A DNA stretch of 64,000 bases from Sarcocystis neurona. Taxonomy: Eukaryota; Apicomplexa; Conoidasida; Eucoccidiorida; Sarcocystidae. The stretch lies in the NCBI GenBank assembly GCA_000727475.1, contig KL647295.1:869985-933984 (forward strand), given 5' to 3'. Position numbers and translations under genes: made by a program. Below, piece by piece: positions 1-9,590 of this stretch. The notes below the pieces were generated by a model. The model saw only the letters and a list, made by a program, of their open reading frames with translations, did no database searches and was not told the origin of the DNA. Position 1 is the stretch's first letter. Each line of letters begins with the position of its first letter.

Positions 1-189
1 TAGAGACAGGCGCACAGGCGAATGTAAAAGTACTGAAGTAGCCTGCCGTGTGTTCTCCTTCTTCCGACGGCGTTGGACGTTAAGGATGTACAGCCATGTG
101 TGTCTGGATCTTGCGACTCGTCGCGCATTTGCATCAGGGGCACGTACCAGTTTGCACAAAGCTTACAAGTGTATATATACATATGTACA

Positions 190-222
190 TATGCATATAT
201 ATATATATATACATATATGGGT
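190..222. repeat. TA-rich microsatellite
   Basis: Nearly uninterrupted TA dinucleotides, flanked by further ATG/TAC steps. It lies upstream of the acceptor of the first recognised coding exon (629), so it probably sits in an intron or 5' region. No coding sense. Confidence 0.7.
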
Positions 223-628
223 ACGTATGTGCTGTACGTGCACGCAGTTAGACACATTTGTTTCCCGATGTGGACCCATCCCGTCCACATCCCATGCCGA
301 AGGGCCGGTATCATCGCGCCACCGTACAAAAAAAGGCTTCACTGGCAAGCGACACACGTGCATACCAGTGCATGCGCGAGAGCGTGTCTGTCGCCAAGCA
401 TTTGTACACGAACTCCGCCGTAACCAGAGAACCAGGTGTACACTCTATATATACACAATAGTATTTGTTGGTCGTTTTTGCGTATCACGACGTGCGCGAC
501 CGTTACACTGTACACAGGTGTGCAGCTTTTAACCACCGCTGCTGCATCACATCGGGATTTGTGTATAGGGGCCAAGTCAGCATACGCTCGTAGAGAAGTG
601 CGCAGACGCTTGTTTGTATGTTTCGCAG

Positions 629-3600
629 CCACAGAAACCGGAGACCTCAGAGCAGCGCCAGGAGGGGAAGCCACTGGGGACGCAGGAGAAACCACGGCAG
701 CAGCAGGAGGAGATACTGCGGCAGAAGCAGGAAGAAGAGAAGATGCAGAAACTGCAGGATGAAAAGATGCAGAAGCACGAGGAAGAGAAGCTGCAACAAC
801 GGCAGAACGAAGAGATGGTGCAGCGGCAGCGGGAGAGAGCGCAGAAACAACAGAAAGAGAAGCTGCAACGGCAGGAGAAGCAGCAGGAAGAGACCCTACA
901 GCATCGTCAGGAGGTACTGCTCCAACCTCAGCAGGTCGACTTGCAGCAGCGACAGGAGGGACTGCTGCAGCAGCATCCGGAAGAAAACGTACAGCAGCAG
1001 TGGGAGCAGGTGCAGGAGCAGCAGCGGGCGAAGAGGAAGGGGACTGCGAAGGAAAAGAGCATGAAGAAAGCGGACACTTTGTCGACGGACCGCCTGCCCG
1101 ATGTAATGTTACAGAGGAAAGAAGTAAGCACAGACCTAATAGATGAAGGCAGGAGCATATACGTATGTATAGCTAACCAGGAGCGTGCGTTTTAAATATA
1201 CATACATGCAGGGAGAAATATACATGTATATATACGTGTGTGTTGGTGCGTGGACTTCGATGGCTGTTAGGACATGTATTTCTTCGCGGGTTGCGTTCCC
1301 GTGAGTAGGCAGATGCAGCTGTACGAGGGGACGTCCTGACGTAAGAGCACTGCTCTAAACGCGCGCTTTTGTATGTGCTCGTATACCCCATTATACCTGT
1401 CTACGTACATACTTAAATCAAATGTTAGTCTGGTAATCGGTGAAGAGGACAGGTATGCAGCCACGTCATCTGCGCGGAGACTACTCGAAATAATTTGCTA
1501 TTACCGGTACCTCTACATTGTACACTTGTGTACACAGAGAGATTTGCTGATTCACATGTGTATACATATACATTGTATATATGTACATATATTTGTATGT
1601 ATGTATGTATGAGTGAATATAGGCATCGCCTGACATGTACGTATTTTCTTGGTATGTGGATGCGTGTGTGTCTGCAACAGATACACGTTGGTACATCAGG
1701 ATCTGCAGATAAGTGCCTGTTTGTGTGAAAATGCAACACGCATCTTCTTCCGTACTGAAGTCGTGCTTATCCTGGTAATGCAACCACTTGATTGCGTGCG
1801 TTGCTAACTACTTGTCTGGAGTGCATCTAGTTTCTGATTCTCACTATGTAGTACACTGCAGACAATTGTATACTATGTGTGTGTTGCTGCGTGTTGCTCA
1901 AGTCGAAAGAGCAGGCGAGGAGAACAGAACTCAGTGAAGGGGCTGTGTCTCCTCCAGAAGCCTTTGGTCCTGCGGTGGTCGCCCCGAAGGACAGAGAGAC
2001 CTCAGCTGCGCTGCTGCCTGAGGAGCAGTGGCAGGAGCACCAGGCAGAGCTGCAGGAGTTCGCAGTATCGAGCATCACGGGAAAAAGCGTGGAGGAAGCC
2101 GAAGCATCGCAGTTGAAAGAAAAGGAGCAGGTGGAAGAGAAAGGTATGAGACACCTAACAACCGAAGAGTCGCAGCGAGCGGGAACCTTTCTGCGTCCGC
2201 CCCCTCGCAGTCTGACGTCTTTCTAGTTGTAGGATGCCTCCGATAGCAAGTGTCGCCGTTGCTTCTCTTTGCCTCCCAACGTATATACGCGTAGAAAGAG
2301 AGAGATTGGTACGCGTGGGTAAGGCCGTGGAGAGAGATATTAGTAGTGTAGAGACATAGGCGTAGATGAATAGATCTGGACCTGTCGTCGTGTACCGTAA
2401 TAAGTGTGGCCCTGTATGTGGAGGTGACAGGACTTGCACGGGCTCAAGTACGTGTGTAAAGATTTAGAGTTGATCGCCGGCCCGAACTGCAACTCCACGT
2501 CGTTAAGAAAGTGGTAAAACGCAGTTTTCTCTAGCTTCAGTGCGCCGCTTTCTTCTTCGATTGGTCACCTGCGCAGTCCCTCAGCTTTTTTTGAGTAGGG
2601 CTGATATCTAGGCAGACGTCTCCCTATTACATCCATTTGCTAACATCGAGCCTTGTACGTTGTCAACTTTCACCCTGCAGTCTACGTACGTATATGTGTG
2701 TAGGTGTATTTCCTGAATTGCTATATGTGTGTCGCGTCCTTATACAGTCATTTACGCATGCACCTTTCACTGAATTTCGTAATGAAGCCTCGGCCTCTGG
2801 CTGTTTTTTCAGCCATCTTTTTCCCCTGGTACCGGTCTAGCACAACATTCACCGCTTATTTATTTGCTGGAGGGACGCTCCCGCAATTGGTACGTCTTTG
2901 TGCTAGTACACGGGTGTACACAGATAGCTTCGCCCTCAGTATATCTTGTAATTACGTGTGTTGCGAGTGCGTAGTGTCTGCTTGTGGCGGCTGATGGCAT
3001 TCACGACTTTGTGTATGAATATGATAAATACACGTGGATGATTTCTCCGCTCACTGCTGGCGCAGTTTAAGAGGGGTTTTTCATAGTCCGCGAGCCTGCA
3101 GTTTTCCGTGCTCTCCCTTTGACCGGAGTGCACCTGCTTGCCTGGTGGGCTCCAATAGTAGCAGTAGTAAAACTGCGTGTAATAGAAAGGGAAACGGATA
3201 CGCACATGTAGTGTATGCCTCTGGGTGTTGACGTGAGTACCGATGTATGTACGCATGCATGTATATACGTACGCATGTCTGTCTGTATGTGTGTGTGTAT
3301 GTATACACGAATATATACACGTGAGCACACGTACATGCATACGGACTTTTGTCCGTTCAATAAGAAGTTCATCCGGGATTTGCCTGCTACCACGAGTAAT
3401 AATAATAGTGATGTGTGGTAGTGGTGGCGGTGTAGTAGTTGCTGTACGAATGAGGTTGGTGATAGTGGGAGTGGCGCTCTCAAGATCGTTAGTTGTAGTA
3501 GTAGTAGTAATAGTCCTACTGGTGTTTTCATTAGTACCCGTATGTGTAGTAGCACTCCTCTCAATTTCTGACATTGTGGAGATATGAGTGGTGCTGCGGC

Positions 3601-4669
3601 GCTGCACTGCGTTGTACTTCATTTCTTGCTTTCCTTCACGAGTACGTCTCCATTTTGAAAGGTCACCGTACACGGGACTGTCTCATTTTTTGTTCTTGAC
3701 CTATCTTCCTCTTTCGGCAGTAGAGTCTGTCTCTGCATGTCGCCTTACTGCTACGTGCTTCTCCACCCAGAGCGCGCACACCTGCGTTGACGGTACTTGT
3801 GCTGTGATCTTCGCACACCTCAGGCACATCTACACTTGTCTGACTTCTTTGTGCGTGCTTTGTTGGTTGCTGTTAATACAGCTGCGGAGCGCTTGTTGCG
3901 GATGTTTTACGTTTGACTCTTCGTGCCACCTGCATGCGCGTGATCTCCAGAAATTCTGGTGCTGACAAGGCCCTGCATACCACGTGGCTCTGCTGAAGAG
4001 CCGTGCGTTTTTGCTCTGGTGCACAGCGTCTCTGCCGTTTGAGCTGACGTATGTTCTGTGCTCCTCTTTTCACTCATCGACTCACCGCATGCGCTCGTGT
4101 ATCTGTTATGTTGTTCTATCGTTTATACAGAAAGTACACTGCCACTACCTTCGCCTCAGAGCTTCTTTCCCTTCCCTTCGTGGTGCACGACGCCTCCGCC
4201 TCCTCTTTACTACAACCTGCGGTCGAAACCGTGGCCCCCGCAAGATGTCTTGGTGAAACGGTTTAGTCCTGCGGCACAGAGGCGAATGGAAGAACACACC
4301 GCAATGATGCTACAGGAGCACAATGTGTGGCTACCTCCTAGAAAGAGAGAAACAGCAGCACAGGGTTCATATTTGCTGACCAGCAGTTGCGCAAACAACT
4401 CGAAAGTCCTGCACTACTTGGGCCTCTGCTGCTGCTGTCAGAGCTGCCAGGCAGACCTGCAGTCGGAGCGCAGGAGCTCTACTACAAATATAACCGCAAC
4501 AGCGACTGGACCCGCTGGACCCTCAGGATCTACGGAGACGCCAGCAGCGGAACGCGACGCTGAGGCGCGGCTGCCCAAGACAGCAGTCCGAGCTGCACCC
4601 GACGCTCCTTCACTGCACGATCAGCAGCAGCAACAACAAACAGTAGAGGCTGTTGGACAGCAGCAGTAA
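629..4669 (+). CDS. Gln/Lys/Glu-rich coiled-coil protein, 5' end not resolved
   Basis: Not recognised by family. Three exons fit by splice consensus and phase: 629-1123 (acceptor TTTCGCAG, donor GTAAGC), 1903-2143 (donor GTATGA) and 4131-4669 (acceptor TTTATACAG). The phases are 0 and then 1, with no in-frame stop until TAA at 4667. Exon 1 is a long heptad-like stretch of Q, E, K and R (for example EEKMQKLQDEKMQKHEEEKL), so a coiled coil is likely. The last exon opens with a Pro/aromatic-rich segment (PPPPLYYNLRSKPWPPQD), then becomes Ser/Thr/Ala-rich and ends in a short polyQ and VEAVGQQQ. The visible part is 424 residues. Exon 1 begins after a good acceptor, so at least one exon lies further upstream, near or before the window edge. 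The same frame reopens right after the stop. A structural or cytoskeletal role would only be a guess. Confidence 0.5.
3215..3545. repeat. Low-complexity intron tract: TG/TA/CA steps and GTA triplets
   Basis: Inside the long second intron (2144-4130) of the coiled-coil gene. The first half is alternating purine-pyrimidine sequence (GTATGTGTGTGTGTATG and ACGTACGCATG types). The second half holds GTA/AGT triplets (AGTAGTAGTAGTAATAG near 3495). It opens long spurious frames on the - strand. The rest of the intron shows no gene. Confidence 0.6.
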
Positions 4670-5152
4670 GTGCCGCCGGCAAAATATGAGGAACGGCGGC
4701 AAGTGAAACATAAAAAGGCTGTAACTGAAATGAAGCGTATCAGAGAGAGTGAGATGCTGAGGAGGAGGGTTGTGCTCGCGTGTATCACGCGCTTCTTGTA
4801 TGGAGACGCACTTACGCATCTATATGCGCACGCATATAGTGTACGTAGGTGTATACGGATATATACAAGTGTGTACGCGCACCGTTTTGCAGAACCTTGC
4901 GGAGAGTTGTATTTTCAGTGAGGACCTGCACTTTGTGACATAGAGTATTCACAGTGCTATGTCGAGGACATGCACTATTCTGCGGGGTGTTACGTTCGGA
5001 CAGAAGTTCGCTTGCAGAACGAAAGTGTGTGTGTATAAACCACAACAGTACGTATGCAAACACATTCGTAAACACACGTAGAACGGTGTACCAACAACTA
5101 TGCACACGCTGCAGAGCGTCTCATTCTCCGCGTGCTTGTGCCGCTTCGTAAG

Positions 5153-6015
5153 ATGAGCTGCTGGAATTCGCCGGCAGAAAATGCAGGCTGGTCGCAGGAA
5201 CAGTGTGAGAGGTAGGTGGTGGAGTGAGAAAAAGAGCCTACACTTCTGTGAGGACAGAAGTGTATATGCGCTGTCACCGCTCCACACCATGTCAGAATTC
5301 AGGTTGTCAAAGATTCTATCGTGTTCGAGCATTGCGACAAAAGAACAGTCTTGGTTGTGGCTAATGTACAATTTCTTTCGGGAATTGGGTGGGTACGTAG
5401 GCAAGCACGCTAATATATACACAGAGAACGGTAGACCAGTGTGTGCTCACACCATGTGTTTATTACACACACGCTGGTGCTTAGGAAGTGTACAGAACTC
5501 CGGACGCGTACGTAGTAGCAGGTGTGGAGTGCAACGGCAATTGTGTAATTTGAAGTTTCCATGCAGCTGGGCTGCCTGTGCAGATCTTTAGTGAGACAGT
5601 CGCGACATCCGCATTATAATCAGGTGCATCAGTCAGTACTGGTGTTCAGAACGTTTGCACCCTGGTCATTTTTTGCAGACCAACTGCTACCGAAGGATGG
5701 CCAGATTCGTCACCGTATGTGTCCCAGCAGGGCTACTACGATGAGGCTGGCAACTGGATATCTGCACCGCAAGGGTACTACGATGAAACCGGAAACTGGA
5801 TCTCTACTCCTGAAGAAAATTATAACACAGCAGACGTCTCCGCTTCTGTTGGACAGAATCTGCAGGATGCAGGGGGTTCGTACTTGCAGGGATATTACGA
5901 TGACGAAGGCCATTATATTCAGGGTTTTTTCGATGAGAACAACAACTGGGTTCAGGGCTACTACGATGCGACGGGCAACTGGGTCTGGGTACCTGCAGTG
6001 CAACAGACTCAGTAA
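5153..6015 (+). CDS. Small protein with five GYYDxxGNW-type repeats
   Basis: Two exons, 5153-5211 and 5679-6015, join in phase 2. Donor is GAGAG/GTAGGT and acceptor is ATTTTTTGCAG. The product is 131 aa starting MSCWNSPAEN. From residue 37 it holds five copies of an 11-residue unit: QGYYDEAGNWI (37-47), QGYYDETGNWI (51-61), QGYYDDEGHYI (90-100), QGFFDENNNWV (101-111) and QGYYDATGNWV (112-122). The first two are separated from the last three by an acidic, Ser/Asn-rich linker, and the protein ends VPAVQQTQ. No signal peptide or membrane segment is seen. The aromatic/acidic repeat suggests a short scaffold or binding array, but I do not recognise the family and assign no function. The start ATG follows an AG (CTTCGTAAG), so an upstream exon cannot be excluded. 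Confidence 0.62.
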
Positions 6016-6264
6016 CCTTTCGTGTACACACGCTAGGCTAAGACCACGCGAAGCGACTGCGTGGCAGAAGCAGTTAATCCGAAACGCAGTGAGAAAAACA
6101 GAGGACATATGTCTTGGTGAGCAGCGGTAGCGCTGCACACACGGTGGTGCCTGTTAGTAGGGCGCAGGAGAGTTGGAAGCACGTATGTCGCAACGTGTAC
6201 GCAGCATCAGACACGAATCAAGTACAGAAGCGGGGGCCAGCTGAGCAGCAGGGTGCTCCCGCAG

Positions 6265-6462
6265 GCGAATAAGGAAAGACGTTTAGGGGAAATCGCGCAC
6301 AAGGTGACAAAAGAAGGTGGACTAATAGTATCAGGCATCCTAAAATCCTTTTCCAGATCTGAAACTCAAAATATTATTACGTACTGCAAATTAGACTATG
6401 GTTCTGTACAACTGGTGCAAACATTTATCAACGTTGGTTCTCACGACTTGGTGGCATGGTGA
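6265..6462 (+). pseudogene. Fragment resembling the C-terminus of ribosomal protein L11 methyltransferase (PrmA)
   Basis: An open stretch of 66 codons including the stop follows an acceptor-like CTCCCGCAG. It reads through LGEIAHKVTKEGG and then LIVSGILKS, and closes at TGA. The GG-L-I-x-SGIL signature, followed about 10 residues later by a Tyr (IITYC), is typical of the last strand and helix of PrmA, which methylates ribosomal protein L11. The upstream SAM-binding part (GxGSG) was not found in the 250 bases before it or in the neighbouring gene. It is therefore either a stray gene fragment, a misplaced exon or a chance match. Local composition is more AT-rich than its neighbours. Confidence 0.25.
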
Positions 6463-7040
6463 TATGATTACTATTCCTGGAAGACCGAGGACTGGTGTCC
6501 ATTTGAGATGAGCAATTTGTGAAGTAGGGCGGAACGGGTGACACCTCGTGTCGTTTATATTGAGAATGCTCAAGTGTCTTCAGTTGATTTGCAGTGCTGG
6601 GTGCAGAGTTAAGTACCACATGCTTATCTGTGTATCCCGATTCATGTGTGCCACTGACGCAGACACAACGTGTATACTATTTCTATAACTCGTTCATAAT
6701 GTGGGTGGATAAGGTTTACAGGGGCGAACATGCTCATACATGTAGGTGGATAATCTGCGAATACTTTGATTGGCATCCTTCATTTGTATACATGTGCACC
6801 ACCGCAATATGAGTCTCCATGCCATTTTCACAAGGTGTGTTTCTCTCAAAGAGTAATGTATTCGTTGGAGATACAGGTCCGCATCGTAACGCTTTGTGGG
6901 GACGATGAATCGACAAGCTGAGTAATCTGCTGGGCAGAGCGACTGGTCACGTGTCTCGTAAAGACTAGTACACATCCAGTGGGTAGGCTGCTTCAGTTTC
7001 GAACACAGACCTTCCTGCCGTAAATGGCGGCCGGATAGTC

Positions 7041-7124
7041 TAATATTTGTGTGGAGTCGCCCTACATGCGACGATGTATCTGTGCATCAAGCAAACTTTG
7101 CATGTATCCACATGCGGTCATTTA
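7041..7124 (+). repeat. Inverted repeat, left arm
   Basis: This 84-base stretch recurs as its reverse complement at 8027-8110 with roughly 80% identity by eye. Shared blocks include AATATTTGTGTGG, CCCTACAT, ATCAAGCAAACTTT and CCACATGCGGTCATT. No open frame is conserved between the arms, so this looks like a non-coding dispersed repeat. Confidence 0.7.
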
Positions 7125-7875
7125 CTACAGAGTTTAATTTGATGTGTTGATGTACTTCCATGAATAGTAAATCGGTGCACGATTGTACGGACCATTCGCC
7201 TGTATTGTGGGTGAAACCTTTTACAGGGGGAGAAGAGGTTTCGGGAACAATGTAACTACGAGGATTAGCATAGCCGAACACGGGATCCTGCTGTTTGACC
7301 GTGCACCTTAAGTTTTTGATGAAACAACGGGTTTGTGAAGCCTTAGTGGAAGCTCGAGCTGGATCACGGGCCGTTTCAAGCATGGATTTGTGCAGATATG
7401 TGGCGTGCTCGTGCTGTTGGTGCACACATCTGACAGTGTGCTGTCAGATGTCTCATGCGGCATTGACCCAGCATGAAGAAATCTAGGCAGCACCGTTCTC
7501 AGGTTTTGGTGGTGTACCTGGGCACGCACGTGACTTAAGGAAGAAGTGTGCTTTCGGTGGACCGAATAGCTAGGTCACTACCACGCGAATATTGTTTGCC
7601 TGAAAGAGATGCAGGCAATTTGTGTGTCGGAACTTATCCATGAACACACGTGGAATGACTCCAAAAGCTGTGACGTCTCTTCACGAAGTGCCTGCCGCAG
7701 AACACTGTTACGACTGGAGACACATACCCTGTGTTCAAGTCTAAGTGAATATGCTGCCAGAGGGTTTTTAATCCACGTACACTTGTAAAGGGGAAGCTAC
7801 CAAGAGAACACACATATGCGTATGTCCACGCAAGTGTTGAATGTATGATATACGTAGACCTGTGAGACACACACA

Positions 7876-8023
7876 GGCACTCGATCCATTACTCTCTTCC
7901 AGTAGCGTCAATGCGATATGTTCTTCACAGCTGATGGAATACAGGGCAGCAATCTGTTGTTGATTGTGCGCCCGCAACGTCTGCCCAGAGGAGCCGTAAA
8001 AAGTCTCACTCTGTCTGGATCAC
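7876..8023 (+). repeat. Direct repeat, copy 1
   Basis: About 148 bases that recur at 8230-8377. Shared blocks include CTCGATC..AT..CTCTTCCA, TTGTGCGCC and AAGTCTCACTCTGTCTGGAT. The copies have diverged with point changes, indicating an old duplication with a period near 354 bases. Confidence 0.7.
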
Positions 8024-8026
8024 ATA

Positions 8027-8110
8027 AATAATGACCGCATGTGGACGCACGGAAAGTTTGCTTGATACACAGACACACCGCCATATGTAGGGTGACACCA
8101 CACAAATATT
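8027..8110 (-). repeat. Inverted repeat, right arm
   Basis: Reverse-complement partner of 7041-7124. It sits directly between the two copies of the direct repeat (7876-8023 and 8230-8377), so the two repeat families are nested. Confidence 0.7.
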
Positions 8111-8229
8111 GATGGCTGACCGTCCACGTAGAATGCCCACGGCCGCTATATGGCCTGGGTCGTCGCACAACTCGCCCGCATATATCGAAGACGGCACATG
8201 CAGACAGCTGATACACTCAACGCCGATTA

Positions 8230-8377
8230 GGTGCTCGATCTATCAATCTCTTCCAATAGAGTCGACTCGACAAGTTCTTAACAACTACTGAAATGTGCCA
8301 CAACAATCTTTTGCTGTTTGTGCGCCGGCGACGTCTACCCAAAGCAGTTCGAAGAAGTCTCACTCTGTCTGGATTTC
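8230..8377 (+). repeat. Direct repeat, copy 2
   Basis: Partner of 7876-8023. The shared end block is AAGTCTCACTCTGTCTGGAT with one extra T before CAC. The inverted-repeat arm that follows copy 1 is not visible after this copy. Confidence 0.7.
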
Positions 8378-9590
8378 ACGGTGTTTTCGCAGACAACGTT
8401 TACATTGTATCTTTGTAGTCATGCGCAACCAAACGAACTGCTCGGTAGCACGGTAGCGGATCGGTAACTGGCCCTCCCGTAAAAATTTGTACCGTGAGCT
8501 CGCGTTTTACACTGTTGACTAGCCCGGAGATGGGCCTAGCTTACATGTTTGCGTACTCAGTAGTCGAACCGAGGGCAACACATACTATGTGGAATGAGGG
8601 TGAGGTATGCCCTTTCAGACGTGATTCCGGAGAACGCACTGGAATCGGTCAGTCAGCAGGAGAACAGAAAGAATGCAGTCATGCATGCGTATGCGCACAG
8701 CAGAAACTCTCCTGCACGGTAGGACGGCACCCTCCACAATGTTTGACTAGCAGTTCCAAAGGCGACAGGGAAAGGGAAGCCAGAAGTCGTATCTATCCGA
8801 AGGAGTTCCTCGCGTGTGTCTCATCCGTAGTTGGACAGATGTGTGCGCAACCATATGGAACTTGTTGACAGTCCGTATATTGAGAATTTTTTAACGAGTC
8901 TGTACAAGTGAAAGCTTCTTAACAGTTTCGATAGCATTTTATCTCCAAGACAAGTCCCTTTGCAATACTCAGGAACGGTCCACCCATTGGTCCTAGTGAT
9001 TCACGCTGAGATGCAGCTGGAAACATTCAAACTGTCCACAACGTGAGGAAGGCTCCATGTTAAGCCCGCTGCGAGCGTTTTCCTTAATGGCTCCCTCTTA
9101 CAGTTTGATTTTTGTCTTCTAAGAGAACTAAGCTCTTGAAAACAAACTGTGCGCTGGATACCCATCGATGTCGAGCAGCTTTGCCAACCGGAGGCGACTG
9201 ACACGGTTTGCACAAATGTTCCTGCCTCGATGCGACTGGCATTTTGCTCGTGATCGAGCAGCGCGACGAGCACACGAGAATGAAACGGCTCTCACTCGCT
9301 CAGCAACGTGCTGCTGTACGCACAAATCTGCTACTCGACCTTATCTCATCTTGTCTTTACCTGTACATTAGAGTTTGTCAACACACTCTTAGCAGTAAGC
9401 GGTGGTGGAGATTTTGCAGTCCACCTTGAGCGAAGAGTACACGGGGGCCTCCAGTGGCGCAGACAGTCCATACACATTGACCTCTAGGCAAACGCTTTTT
9501 TGCCCTCGTGAGCCTTTCTCACTAGTGACTTTTTTCTGAAATAGTATTACTGGGGTGCCTTGTAAATCTTATTTTGTTCCGAATTTCACA

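Larger units (their letters stand above)
6463..9590. other. Intergenic region without a recognisable gene, holding diverged repeats
   Basis: No open stretch here has convincing splice sites or protein-like conservation. A 124-codon frame at 8494-8868 is within chance expectation. The region contains an inverted pair and a direct pair of diverged repeats, listed separately. It ends at the start codon of the oocyst wall protein gene. Confidence 0.55.

Noticed and set aside
2936..3673. Long - strand frame of 245 codons
   Set aside because: It is a Thr/His/Tyr low-complexity product of GTA and TG/CA repeats inside the intron of the + strand gene, with no splice or start support.
8494..8868. + strand frame of 124 codons in the repeat-bearing spacer
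   Set aside because: Frames of this length are expected by chance several times in a window this size. It has no splice or domain support.
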